NCBI GenBank assembly: GCA_032716605.1
Contig: CM064502.1
Coordinates: 36,697,895-36,761,894, forward strand
Length of the DNA: 64,000 bases
Reading direction: 5' to 3'
Source of the DNA: Paralithodes platypus
Taxonomy: Eukaryota > Arthropoda > Malacostraca > Decapoda > Lithodidae
Made by a program: the position numbers and the translations under genes. Of the stretch, positions 49,755 through 60,649 are shown in pieces. Within the stretch, counting starts at the first letter, position 1; the number at the start of each line of letters is the position of its first letter. The notes beneath the pieces were generated by a model. The model saw nothing but the letters and a program-made list of their open reading frames with translations, was not told the DNA's origin and made no database searches.

Positions 49755-51167
49755 TTAGAACATCTGAAGTACTTCGTCTTTGGTGTATTCTCCATTTTCA
49801 TCGACTAACGGTCCAACAGTTGAAGTAACTACTTTTTTCTTTCTGATATAACTATAGAATTCTTTCGGGTTTGTTTTACTTTGATTCGCAATATGTAACT
49901 CTAAGGTCTTTTTACTTTGCTTAATTAACTTTTTGGCTTTGCGTCGTAGCTCTACGAATTTCACCCGTTCTTTGTCATTTTGTGAGGATTTTAATCTATC
50001 ATTAGCAAAATTTTTAGAAAGCAGGTAGTTTGAAATATCTTTATTCCACCATTTGGGCTTATTATTATGGCCTGGACGCCGTATTTTCGATGGTATGCAG
50101 TCTTGCACTGCTTTTAGGTAAGTGGTTTCGAATAACTTCCCAGATGTATTTATGTCGTTATTGTTAATTAAAAAGCTCCAGTCAGTTTCTTTAAACATAG
50201 CTCTAAGTTTATGGAAGTTTGCTTTCTTGAAATTAGGAACTTTTTCGATGCTACTATTTGGTTCGTTACTAGTAAACTTTAAAGTGAAAGTTATCGAACG
50301 ATGGTCGCTGTTACTGAATTCATCACCAACATTCAAATTCTCTATCAATTCTTCTTTTGTTGCAAGTACAATGTCAAGAACGTTATTACCACGGGTCGGC
50401 GTTCGAACAAATTGATAAAGCGAACTCTCTTGCAAGTTCGTATACAAGTCATGTCCGGAGTGTGAAGTAAGAGTATCGCCCCACTTGGTCACAGGTAAAT
50501 TAAAGTCGCCAAAAATTACGGTATCTTGTGAGTTACTTACATCTGCAATTTGTTCGTAAATTTCTCGGTCAGTTTGCACTGATTGAGCTGGAGGTCTGTA
50601 TATTAACGCAAGTATTATTTTTGTACCTTTATTATTCTTTATTAGCACAAAAGATGTGTCGACGTTCACAATTTGAGGTTTTGACAAGAGGGTAGGGTTA
50701 AAACTTTCTTTGATATAAAGTAAAACGCCACCTCCATTTCGATTTATTTGGCTTTTCTCCAACATTACATAACCGGGAAGTGAATACTCTGCTAAAAAGT
50801 CTCTATCTTCTGTATTGAGCCAAGATTCTGTTATGCCAATCACATCATAATTTTCTGTAAACACTAGCTCCTCTAAATCTGAAAATTTATTGCGTATGCT
50901 ACGAGCGTTTGCATAGAAAACCATTAAATTTGTTATTTTAGAACTCACGGAACGCTCTTTAATAATATTTTTGGTTCTTGTCGGATCTACATTTATGTTC
51001 ATGGCTGTCCTCGGTCCTCGCTGTCTTCGGTCCTTATCGCTGGTGGTCCTCGGTTGCCTCTGTTTTTTGCTTGGCGTTGGATGATTTATGTCACTGCTGC
51101 TTCTTCTCGGATGGCGTTTTTTTATCCATGGCTGCGGACTGCTTCGTGTAGGAGATGACCCATGCAT
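49755..51167 (-). pseudogene. CR1-like ORF2, endonuclease part
   Basis: After a basic leader, 'LMVFYANARSIRNKFSDLE', 'DVIGITESWLN', 'NGGGVLLYIKESF', 'VIFGDFNLPVTKWG' and 'SNSDHRSITFTLKF' are the ordered motifs of the apurinic-endonuclease-like domain that nicks the target. A linker with 'KPKWWNKDIS' precedes RT. Overlaps ORF1 by 46 bases. Confidence 0.85.
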
Positions 51168-51727
51168 GCTGAACCCACAGGGTTTAGATGAGTGCCATCC
51201 TTGCGGAACAGAGTAGGCTGGTTGTAGAAGTTGTCCCAGAGGTTGATGAATTCAACTTCTTCCCTCAGACACAAATATTTTAGTCGGCTATTTGTGCTGA
51301 AGGCCTTGTCGTAGAATTTGTCAGGTGCGTCGATCTTGGGGAGAATGCCTGAGATGATGATATTCCTTGACTTGTTTTTGTAGTGCTGGATCATCTTGCG
51401 ATATTTCTCCATCAATTCTTCGGATCTGGTGCGCATGACGTCATTTGAACCAGCATGGATGACAAAAAGGGTAATTTCACTTGCATCCTTTGTGGTATCT
51501 TCGAAGGCTTCCACAATGTCGTCCAGTCCAGCTCCTGGGATGCAAAATCTTTTTCGTCGATTTGGGACTCTGTCGCAGAACTCTTCGACCTGTCCTCGTA
51601 GGATGGAATCCCCAACGAGCCTGGTCTCTTCTAGTTCGTCTTCCATCTCTACCAATATCTCAAATCTGTTTGACATTGTGACTGGTAGATGAGACCTTTT
51701 CTGCGTTGGCCGTGCACCGTTCCTCAC
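51122..51727 (-). CDS. CR1-like ORF1 with SGNH (GDSL-type) hydrolase domain
   Basis: About 201 codons. Block I 'VGDSILRG' near residue 39 supplies the serine, block III 'HAGSNDVM' near residue 90, and block V 'DGTHLNPVG' near residue 176 the Asp-His pair; these are the conserved blocks of SGNH hydrolases. CR1-type LINEs commonly carry such an esterase in ORF1, presumed to help membrane or nuclear transit of the particle. No zinc finger is visible upstream. It is intact in frame. Confidence 0.85.
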   Translation of the reverse strand: MRNGARPTQKRSHLPVTMSNRFEILVEMEDELEETRLVGDSILRGQVEEFCDRVPNRRKRFCIPGAGLDDIVEAFEDTTKDASEITLFVIHAGSNDVMRTRSEELMEKYRKMIQHYKNKSRNIIISGILPKIDAPDKFYDKAFSTNSRLKYLCLREEVEFINLWDNFYNQPTLFRKDGTHLNPVGSACMGHLLHEAVRSHG

Positions 51728-51834
51728 TGGTGTAAATCCGGAAACCTGTGGTGGTGGGACTCTGCGTACAGGTCAGGGAGAGGAGTGGTTAGAACGGGGG
51801 CGAGGGGTTGGTACTGTTCATGCTAGCAGGGAGG

Positions 51835-52122
51835 CTAGTGTGGAGGTAGATGTACTGGAAAGTGTGAAAAGAAACAATTTGAGATGGTTCGGCCATATGG
51901 AACGTATGGAAAGTGAGAGATTGACTAAGAGGGTGTATGAGAGCGAGGTGGAAGGACAGAGAGGGAGAGGTGCACCGAGGGAGAGGTGGAGGGATGGAGT
52001 GAGGAAGTATATGAATGAAGGCGGTGCTGGTTGGGAGGAGGGACGTCGACTGACTGGGGACAGAGGTGCATGTGGGCGGTTCATTCGTGGTCACCCCTTC
52101 GGGGATCACGGCGTCAGGCAAT

Positions 52123-52183
<61 letters not shown>

Positions 52184-52200
52184 GGTATATATATATTTAT
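51835..52200 (+). pseudogene. RTE-like element, 3' end after insertion, with (TA)n
   Basis: The frame 'VLESVKRNNLRWFGHMERM', 'RLTKRVYESEVEGQRGRGAP' and 'RRLTGDRGACGRFIRGHPF' completes the RTE protein; stop at 52122-52124. After GGCGTCAGGCAATA follows (TA)n to 52200 with an ACCGGTATA interruption. 51771-51834 could be either element. Confidence 0.82.
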
Positions 52201-53524
52201 ACAGTATCATAGATAACAGGAGAACTGGATTTGACACTGGCCAGCGAAGTCGACCTGCAGCTGCAGTAACAGACCCAACCCTGTTTAGTTGAAGTGGTGC
52301 TCTCTGTTTAGATTTTGTGAGGTATTATAATTTTCTAATTATTAAATATGCAAAATGCTTTGAAAGTGTCCATTTTGTAGGTGTTTCTAGTGCTAGATGA
52401 GACGAATGTCCATACCAAGCTGTTGTGGTGAGCTATGTAGGGCAGTTTTCTCGATTCCCAAAACCACCACAGCTATAATATAGCTGTTGAAGTACATACA
52501 GTAAGGTAAACAATGTATAAAATATTAGAGTATTATTAGACAATAAGGATAAGTCACTGGAATCACGAAAAACGTAAACAAATACGAAATAACTGAGCCA
52601 CCAAACATCTCGTTTCCCGCACCCTGCACACCTCATTGTTTATGTTTAAAAGATTACACTCCCAGAGTGTGGCTGACTCTGCTGAGCTGCGTATTACTTC
52701 CAGTGATATATCGTGTTTTAGTGCTTTAATGTCCCTCTGATTTAACACAACAATGGCAGAATGTACAAGTGATAAGCATGTGACTAACTGGTAGCCTCTA
52801 GCTACTCCATCTGGCCTTCAATCAGCGGAAAACAGAAGCGTTTCGTCTTTTTATCAGGGCTAGGCTAAAACAAATTACATTCCTCGTTGGATTCCAAGTG
52901 TTTCTAGTAGCCTAACTCCAGTGATGGCAACGATGCTGTCGATCCCACTTACTATCCTAAAAGTGGTGAAAGGCATAATGATGACAGTGATATAGGCACC
53001 AATGATGTTAAAGGCGATAAATGGAAGTGATGTGGCAGCAGTTAGCCGAAACAGTAGTGACACTAGAGACAGTTTAATTTGACACCAAGAATAATGCTGG
53101 ATCTTGTAAAATAACTTAGCCTACTTACGAATATTTTGGTCAATATTTACGAGCCGCACCACAGCTGGGATCTCATTTCTAATGGTAGTTTTGGGTTCCT
53201 ATAATTTTATGCTTCATTGCTATATAATTTTTATCCACCGGGAAAAACAAAAAAATCTTGGCTTTATTTATTTAGTTTAATTTGTTTGCATTAACCTAAC
53301 CAAAAAACCTAACCTAACCTAACCTAAATGTATTTGGAGGATATTAGGAGTATGATATTTTATTAAATATCTAGGCTAGGCTATGTACAAATTTAACACC
53401 TAAGACAATTCCTTAATAGGCTAGGCTACCCATAACGGTAATAGTAGCAGTAACACTATTAACACTATAGCAGTACCTATTAAACGAAGCACTTGCATAA
53501 TACAGAAAGAGTAACCCATCCTAT
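52201..53524. other. Unassigned 1.3-kb stretch with a short telomere-like repeat
   Basis: No coding or element match. At 53308-53327 lie four CCTAA units (TTAGG, the usual arthropod telomere repeat), with a fifth at 53295. The stretch before it includes a poorly defined block rich in GATGGCAACGATG-type sequence (52915-53060). Confidence 0.5.
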
Positions 53525-54013
53525 TTAACGCCCTAAGAGCAGGCCCGTCAGTAACTTCTACTACCCGCCAAGCGGGTAGTTTTACCCTAAACGACCTTGT
53601 TTCCGTGCTCTTTTTCATGCATAAACAAGAGCCAGAGCGTAATACATTTATGTATTCCTGAAAGGGCGTTAATTGAGCTTTCCAATGACACCAGAACCAT
53701 ACTTCTACGACCACTTGTTCTCTTACAACGATCGTGCAACACAAAGGAAAAATTGCTAAAATAAGGTAATTTCCTTACATATTTCCCTGTGTAGAGAGGT
53801 AATGGGTGTGGGTGAGTGAGGAGGGGAGGTTAGTTGCGGCGTGGGGACCGTGCCGAGCGGTCAGAGTGAACCTACGCTCCTCCCACCGCTCGTCTCTCTC
53901 TCGGAGCCAATTATGTGCTCAAAATTGCTACCGACTTAATTAAGGCAGGCCCCGCCACATAGTCCTTTCTTCTGTTGACCGACTTAAGTCCGGCCCCGCT
54001 ACACAAGGGTTAA
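53525..54013 (-). mobile_element. TTAA-D element, copy 4, complete
   Basis: TTAA at 53525-53528 and 54010-54013. It shows the full family: TTAACGCCCTAAGAGCAGGC ... GGCCCCGCTACACAAGGGTTAA. The same frame of about 70 codons, on the minus strand, is open. 489 bp. Confidence 0.85.
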
Positions 54014-54659
54014 AGTATGGTTTATTTGTAGGTGCATTTCAAGGTGTTAATAGTTTTTAAGGTAATTACTGTATAGGGAAAAGGCTCGCACCCTCATTTT
54101 TCATGTTTTTTTTCCCCCCAGATTTTGAGAAATGAGTGTTTTCATGGTTTTAGTTACCTATATTTATAATGTGGGATACAGGATGGGTTGAGGGGGGGCG
54201 AAGCCCCCCATGACTTATTAATATCATCTGTGTTACTAGGAGGGGGTAAATATCGATTATATTCCATACTGAGGAAGTTTATAAACAGTGAGGATCTCCA
54301 AAGGAGCTCTGAGAGTGATAGGACTTTTTTCCACTAATATTGGGTTATATAAATATGATCAAAATTATTCTTCCACAGTGGATTATACATGAGTACAGTA
54401 TAAGGATTCCATAGACCTGCATTGTCCCTAATAAATTATTTATAATAAGGCGGCGAGCCTTTTCTAAGTAATTATAGTTTTTAACAATATTTACTAGGCG
54501 ATTTTTAATTAATATTTGAAAAATATATCCCAGACGTCCGACGACGCTACCCCGCGAGCTTTGTCCTGTATTATTAGGCTGCGTGGTTTCGTTCATTTCC
54601 TTTGAGAATCCTTTTTGGTCAATATTAACCCCTTGCCTGCAGGAGACGTTCCCGAACGC
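54014..54659. other. Unassigned stretch
   Basis: About 650 bp AT-rich. A GGGGGGCGAAGCCCCCC hairpin is at about 54196-54212. No gene seen. Confidence 0.5.
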
Positions 54660-55390
54660 CATGGCAATTTACCTCAATTAACAGGATTTAAAAGCCTCTA
54701 GGAGCAGGAGCGCGACAGGGCACACGTCCATCTCCCAGCCAAGCGGCCGTGGAGACTGAAGACTCTGAATCAGAGTCTCGCGAGAAAAACAGTGCTGCCA
54801 AAGGCAAATTTAGCGAGACATTAGCGAGAATTGCTCACTTTAGCGAATGTCTATGTTAGCGCTGCAGGTGAACTCCGCGAGCTACGAAGCTCGTTTTGGT
54901 GTCATTTTGAAACTAGTTTCTTCTAGTTTTCGGCTGAATAGATTACATTTCATTCAGACACTTGCCTAATCAATCAGGAGTGCCTGAATGAGCCCTAATA
55001 TGGTGGAAATAGGCGGACAATGCCCGTACCGGTGTTAAAGCCTGTAGAATTTAGTGCGAGGGAGCGGGAGCACGACAGGCCACATTCCTTCCTCCAGCCA
55101 GCCAGCCGCGGCACTGAGGAATCTGAGTCATGCTCTCGCGAGATATACAGCGCTGCCAAAGGCAAATGTAGTGCGATATTAGCGATAATTGCTCATTTTA
55201 GCGAATGCCTATGGTAACGCTGCGGGTGAAGCCCGCGAGCTACGAAGCTCGTTTTGGTGTCATTTTGAAGCTGGTTTTTTCTAGTTTTTGGCCGAATACC
55301 GGTACATTTAATTTCATTCAGATACTCGCATAATCATTCAGGAGTGCCTGAATGAGCGGAAATATGGCCGCAGCCAAAGTGTTAAGGAAA
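54660..55390. repeat. Two tandem copies of a ~350-bp repeat
   Basis: 54686-54990 and 55035-55355 share, in order, 'GGAGCNNGAGCNCGACAGG', 'CAAAGGCAAAT', 'GCGAGCTACGAAGCTCG' (a hairpin), 'TTTTGGTGTCATTTTGAA' and 'CAGGAGTGCCTGAATGAG'. Copies differ by many substitutions but few indels. Seen only here. Confidence 0.8.
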
Positions 55391-56132
55391 TGGACCACAG
55401 CTATTTTCATTTTTGTTTTTTTTATTTTTTATTTTTTTAGGTTTATAATCTTTCTATAATAATGATTATTACGGGAAATTAGTGTAGTTTTAGTCGTATG
55501 TTATTTAAGAAGCCCTACTACTGTTGTGCGGACAGCAGCAGGGGTATGGTGGTGGCAACTCTCAGGTTAGTTTAGGTTGTCAGGTTAGGTTAATACTTCC
55601 CTTGATAATGCGACTCAGCTAGGCTGCATTTGCGGCGGAACGTAAACAAACCCACCTCCAATTTGGGGAGGCTTTAACTTGAAATAACTAAATATTAGAG
55701 GTGTGGGTCTATACAAGAAGGCTTCTTCATACTCCCCAACTAATTACGATTAGGTAAGCACCCGCTTCCTCCTCCGACGACAATAGTGTTACTAACCTTA
55801 CCTGACAACCATAACGAACTTAAGGGATGCCGCCCCCAGACCCCCGTTGCTCCTAAAGATGATTTAGAAGACGTCAAATAACTAAATATTACCGCGGGAG
55901 AGTGACAAACAAACCCAAAATCGCACATCGTAAGAAAATGGGTCAACAGAAAACGGTGAGGTGCGAGGTTAAACTACTCGTCGGCGATAGCGTCGATGGA
56001 CGTCTTCAAATATTGTTTAAAAATAGTAGATATTTCTAAAAACTCCTAAAACTTTGAAAAGCATACATAAATATATCATACTTTAAGTAGGATCACTTTA
56101 CCTTTCTGCATTATGTAAGCACTTTTTTTAGT
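55391..56132. other. Unassigned stretch
   Basis: About 740 bp. AAATAACTAAATATTA is repeated at 55682 and 55878. GGTTAGG-type runs near 55565-55590. No coding signal found. Confidence 0.45.
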
Positions 56133-56174
56133 ATGCAGGGAGTGTTACTGCTAATATTACTATGGCCAGAACCG

Positions 56175-56747
56175 GGTGCTCCCACAAAATCCCCAAAGAA
56201 ATGTTCCCAGGAACGTTCGGCAACCAGGGGCAACAAGTGTGGTGCCTGTGCTGAACTGCTGGTCGACAGAGATGCTTCACCGTTGGAAGCCAGGTTTGAA
56301 GAGAACGATGGCGAGCAGGTGGAGGCCATATACAGGTCCTTCACGGAGCTGTTGGAACGTGGCAAGCTCCTGGCTCCATTCTCCACTGCCATTGATGTCA
56401 CGCTGGACATCTGTCATATCTGGAGGTTCCTGGTGATGGAGGAGACCAACTGGCACAAGCTGCTACAGTGTGACCTGCCCAGGAAGGTGTTCATTGAGGT
56501 GGTGAGCACCCTGTGAAGCGAGAATGCCCAGCTGACCGGGGCCTCCTGTTCTGAGGGACACAGCTTGGTGGACAAGCTCATGCGACAAATGGCTGGCGCC
56601 CTTTTCAATCTATTTGCCGGCAACATGGTGCGCGATATCAACAGTAATGTCCACGCTAAGTGCAATCCTGATGCTACCACAGGGGCTGACACAAGGTCAC
56701 AAAATGACGACAATAGGCGCAAGCTCACAGGTGTGAAAAAGAGTTGT
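56175..56747 (+). pseudogene. Exon-like ORF of unknown identity with one in-frame TGA
   Basis: A GC-richer stretch in one frame from 56133 to 56747 is interrupted only by TGA at 56514-56516. It reads 'NKCGACAELLVDRDASPLEA', 'AIYRSFTELLERGKLLAPFS', 'DVTLDICHIWRFLVMEETNW' and, after the stop, 'GHSLVDKLMRQMAGALFNLF' and 'NMVRDINSNVHAKCN'. Upstream TACTATGGCCAG (about 56174) could be an acceptor; TGT/GTAAGT at 56747 a donor. The TGA could be a former CGA. I do not recognise the family. It may be a host exon with a nonsense mutation or a processed pseudogene. Codon use is unlike the AT-rich surroundings. Confidence 0.55.
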
Positions 56748-57161
56748 GTAAGTGGACTGTCAAAGCTATGTACAATGATCTATTTGAAGAGTGATATAAA
56801 ATTAGTATTTTTGTGTTGGCTTGCGTTTGTAAATCTGTCGACTAGAAATATAACTGTGTATGCTTGAAGGTGTACTTATATAGCCAGCCGTTATTATATA
56901 AATTCTCATGTTTGACTTGTATATTCCAGCGGTGCAAAGAAACAAGTGGACGGATTTAGATACCGCATTCAGACATTAAAATAGACATTGAATTAGCTGA
57001 CTTCACCGTGAGTTTCATCAATTTATGTGGGTTATGAGCCTATATTTTGAGGATTGAAGTTAAAGGTCCATTTTTCAGCTTTGGTTCCCTTACTGCAAAG
57101 TGGCCATTTTCGTGTCAAATCCAGTTCTCCTGTTATCTATGACAGTATAATTATAACTATA

Positions 57162-57213
<52 letters not shown>
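56748..57213. repeat. AT-rich stretch and (TA)n tract
   Basis: 56748-57160 has no recognised feature. 57165-57213 is (TA)24. Confidence 0.75.
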
Positions 57214-57215
<2 letters not shown>

Positions 57216-57671
57216 TGGATTGGTGATCCAATGGACCCGGGTTCAAATCCCGATATGTCAATGGGAAGATATTATTGGGATTGAATTTGTGCTGTACCTA
57301 GTATCAGTGCATTACCACAAAGCCCACCGAAATGCCAAAAAAATACCCTCATTGTTCCCTGATTAAATAACACTGTATGAATATTCCCATATTCAAAATA
57401 TGTTACAGGGGGACAATGCCTAGTGAGTTCACTGCTCAATAGGTGGCGTTCTGAGAGTGAGGGTCTGAGTCTGGAGGGTGAGACAGTGAAGCACTTGAAC
57501 GAAGCAACCAGCCGCTTCAGAGATGGAGCTGCTTCGAGCCATGAATGGATGCTTCACATGTCTCACTCCCCAAACTGGAACAAGACCTCACAGGATTCAA
57601 AGCGTTGAGCGGTGGAATGTACAGGCTCTCAGCCTATGCCCGAGAGGGAGTAGTTGGAATATAGAAGAAAA
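57214..57671 (+). mobile_element. tRNA-derived SINE, 5'-truncated
   Basis: It begins inside the tRNA-like head (TGGTGATCC) and has the B-box GGTTCAAATCCC at about 57241-57252, then the same body as 749-1315 including GTGCTGTACCTAGTATCAG and GGCTCTCAGCCTATGCCCG. It ends TTGGAATATAGAAG, followed by (TA)n. Confidence 0.82.
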
Positions 57672-57707
57672 ATATATATATATATATACTGTATATATAT
57701 ATATAAA

Positions 57708-57758
<51 letters not shown>

Positions 57759-58089
57759 TATATATATATTTACAATGCACCCACAGTTTAGTTTATACTT
57801 TACAAAACAAAATACATGAGTCACCAAAAAAGGTGTACCTCAAGTAAAACTTAGTAAATTAGGTGTTAGTGCAGGACTGACATTTACGTGACTGACAGCT
57901 CGGCCGATAATGAGAGTTGGACAACGAGGTAGTCACAGTAATGTCACACTGCTAGTCCAATCTTCCTCACATTATCTTCAGGAAAAAAAAAAAAAACATA
58001 CACTTTAACATATTTTTTGTTTTCAGTTGTGCATTTTTCTAAATGGCTAGGCTCTTGTATAGATCTGGTTGGGTTTGTTAGGAATGATC
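57672..58089. repeat. (TA)n tract and unassigned sequence
   Basis: (TA)n with TACTGTATA interruptions, 57672-57769. 57770-58089 has an A12-14 run (57985-57999) and no gene. Confidence 0.7.
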
Positions 58090-58555
58090 TGAAGCCTAGT
58101 AACAATGTATTAACGTTCGTAACAAGGCAAACAGGATTCTCGGTTTAATATCTAGGAGGAGGGTACGTAACAGAACTGATGTTATCTTGAAAATTGGCTT
58201 GTCATTAGTGAGACCTCATATGGAATATGCAGCATATGCTGTTCAGTTGCTGTGTCTTTATTAATGAGTGGATATAGACTCTAGAGGCAATCGAATGACA
58301 AACATTATCCACAATATTAGACATTTATAAAATGAGCTTAAAAACCCTCGGCTTACATTAATTAGTAAGACTAAGAGATAGAGGAGATATGATAGAGGTG
58401 TTTCAGTGGATGAAGAGAATAAACAGTGCGAACATTAGTAACCTATTAAAATCTGAATGTTGCGAAATAACCCGTACAGATTGCTTGAAACTAGGTACAA
58501 ACGGTATTGGTTTGGAAATAGGGTTGTGGATAGGTGGAAGAGATTGCCTAGTACT
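58090..58555 (+). pseudogene. Decayed CR1-like reverse transcriptase tail
   Basis: Broken frames read 'ANRILGLISRRRVRNRTDV', 'GLSLVRPHMEYAAYA' and 'TRTDCLKL', then a tail near 58520, in the order of a CR1 polymerase C-terminus. Several shifts and stops. Confidence 0.6.
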
Positions 58556-59136
58556 TTAATCATTTGACTACCAGCGACGTGTGTTACAATGTCATTATAT
58601 TCTAGCAACTAGTAGACGATATTATTCAGCTTAGGAAGGACCTCTAGCAATATTAAGGGGAGGCAGACCGTTTTTCTGGACCCCCTTCTCCCTAATGTTT
58701 AGCCCCACTAGTTTTGAGATTTTAAGATGTTGGTTCCATTAGTTTGGGGATATTATGACCTTTCGCCCCATTTCGTTGTCAATTTTAAGACCTTTCGTGC
58801 CATTTAGGTGTCGATTATTTCCTGGCGAGTTAAAGCGAGCCTGCAATTTTAAGAGGAACCGGCCTTCAGCTGGGACATGTGAACAATTTACAGATTTATC
58901 TTGAGGGGGGGTCTAGTTTTTTTTCTTCTAATTTTGATGGAGGTCTAGGGAGGAAACTAAAACAATATATGAATAATTTAATTAATAGACCAAACAAACG
59001 GTCAGTCTCACTTTAAGGTTTCAAACTATCTCGACCAACCCTTTTAACTACCACAGATCCTTCCTAAGCTGCATAATATCGTCTAAATCTATCTAGAATA
59101 AATTATAACACACGTCGTTGGCACTCAAAAGGTTAA
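58556..59136. mobile_element. TTAA-C element interrupted by a TTAA-A element
   Basis: Left arm 58556-58652 (TTTGACTACCAGCGACGTG, GACGATATTATTCAGCTTAGG) and right arm 59017-59136 (CCTAAGCTGCATAATATCGTC, CACACGTCGTTGGCACTC, TTAA). The insert begins and ends with TTAA. Confidence 0.82.
58653..59016 (+). mobile_element. TTAA-A element nested in TTAA-C
   Basis: TTAAGGGGAGGCAGACCG at the left, CGGTCAGTCTCACTTTAA at the right. The core keeps GGCGAGTTAAAGCGAGCC and GGCCTTCAGCTGGG; the third hairpin is lost. Confidence 0.82.
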
Positions 59137-59265
59137 TCAGCTCAGAAACGGTGGAAAGTTTCAAACGTAATTTCGATTGCCTTATGAATCATATTAGTTA
59201 GGTGTGAAATAGATCTGCCTCGTATTGGCCAGTAGGCCCTCTGCAGATTTCCGTGTTTTATGTTC

Positions 59266-60393
59266 TTAAGGGGGCCCACCTCGTTTGTTTTCTCTCTCTC
59301 TGGGTTGTATTCATTTGGCCCCATTCAGCCTACTATTTTAAGACGCTTATCCCCATCTTAAGGCAGCCTCCCAGAAGCTGGGTGTGCTTAACCGCCTCAA
59401 GGGGTTCTTTACCCCTGCGCAGCTACTTACCTTTTGATGATACCTTTTGATGTGTTCGCCGCTCTTCTAGCGGCACCAAGGAGCGCGACGCCCCTCGTTA
59501 TGGGTGGTGATTTGGTGCAGTAGACTGTTTGAAGCGACAGCTCGCTCCCTTGCGAGGATGGGCTCGTCTGCTCTGTACAGGGGCACAGTGCGTCCTTGTA
59601 TTGAGTATTGTTCACATGTGTGGGGAGGATCCTCTCACACCGTACACCTAGATAAAGTAGAAAGGAAAGCTTTTTGTATCATTAACTCCGTCCACTCACC
59701 AATTCTCTGCAATCTCTCTCTCTTCGCCGCAATGTTGCATTTCTCTCACTATTCTATCGCTACTACAATAATCAGTGTTCCTCGGAGCTTTCCCAGTGTT
59801 TACCACCTCCTCTATGTAGGGTACGTAATACCCGCCTTGCAACACAATCCCACCCCTACTCTGTGCAACTCTCCAACCCAAGAGTGAAACGCTATTCTCA
59901 GACTTTCTTCTATTTAACTGCTGAGCTCTGGAACTCTCTCCCAGAATCAGTCTTTCCCTCTTCCTATGACTTAAATTGTTTCAAACTCCGTGGTCCAGGC
60001 ATTTTAGCTCGAACGTCCCTTGATTTCGGCCCTGTCACTCTTTGAAATCTGGGGGAGGCACTCGCTGCAGGCAGCTATGCCTTTTGTCTCCCTCAGTCAC
60101 CTAGAAAAAAAATAATCCAGGTATCGATTTATTTCTGGCGAACGGTAGCGAGCCAGCATATTTTTTATGTCTTTGTCAGTAGGTTAAATTTGTACATTTA
60201 TCGATAGAAAAATATTCCGGCGAAGCCAGATTTCTCCATACAATGCTGGCTCGCTATCACTCGCCAGGAGTAAATCGACACCTGGTTGGGGATAAACGTC
60301 TTAAAACAATTGGCTGAATGGGGCCGAATAGATACAAGCCAGAGAAAGAGAGAAAAGGAGAGAAAGAGAAAAAAAAAACGTTGACCCCCTTAA
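59266..60393 (+). mobile_element. TTAA-B fold-back element split by a LINE fragment
   Basis: Left arm 59266-59357 (TTAAGGGGGCCCACCTCG, CATTTGGCCCCATTCAGCC, TTATCCCCATC). Right portion 60113-60393 resumes ATCCAGGTATCG and ends GTTGACCCCCTTAA. The shared ATC at the break may be a short target duplication. Confidence 0.8.
59358..60112 (+). pseudogene. Non-LTR reverse transcriptase tail inserted in TTAA-B
   Basis: The frames read 'CIEYCSHVWGGSSHTVHLDK', 'NLSLFAAMLHFSHYSIATT' and 'ELWNSLPESVFPSSYDLNCF', the same family as 26250-28490 and 18385-18490. It ends with an A-run (60104-60112). Stops in the first part. Confidence 0.8.
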
Positions 60394-60649
60394 ACGGTAT
60401 ATAATCGTCTAAATGTATCCAGAATCAATGGTATAGAGGCGTCATGATGCTGAAGGGGTTAAGCGTATTTATTTCTCCAAACTGATGGACTGAAACAGGA
60501 AGGCGTCCATACTATAATCCGGCCTTGCACCAGCTAGGGTTAACTTTCTGATACGAGGGAGGTAATTAGCTCATTATATTCAAGCTTATATTAATTAAGG
60601 AAGCTTAGACGGTATCGTGCAGCATAATTTACTGGTTCGGGTCAATGAT
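60394..60649. other. Fragment resembling TTAA-C arm, otherwise unassigned
   Basis: ATAATCGTCTAAATGTATCCAGAA at about 60402 and AGGGGTTAAG near 60457 resemble a TTAA-C right arm. No gene. Confidence 0.45.

Larger units (their letters stand above)
48010..51770 (-). mobile_element. CR1-like non-LTR retrotransposon inserted in the RTE-like element
   Basis: On the minus strand: ORF1 with an SGNH-esterase fold (51727-51122), ORF2 endonuclease (51167-49755), and reverse transcriptase in two frames (49725-48937, 48967-48329). The 3' part after 48329 is a decayed end of the coding frame ('NGLPRNVIDCINVDSFK') and untranslated region. Both limits are approximate. It splits the RTE frame between 48005 and 51835. 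Confidence 0.8.

Noticed and set aside
54190..54215. GGGGGGCGAAGCCCCCC hairpin as a bacterial-type terminator
   Set aside because: The window is eukaryotic and no gene lies next to it; T-run and context do not fit.
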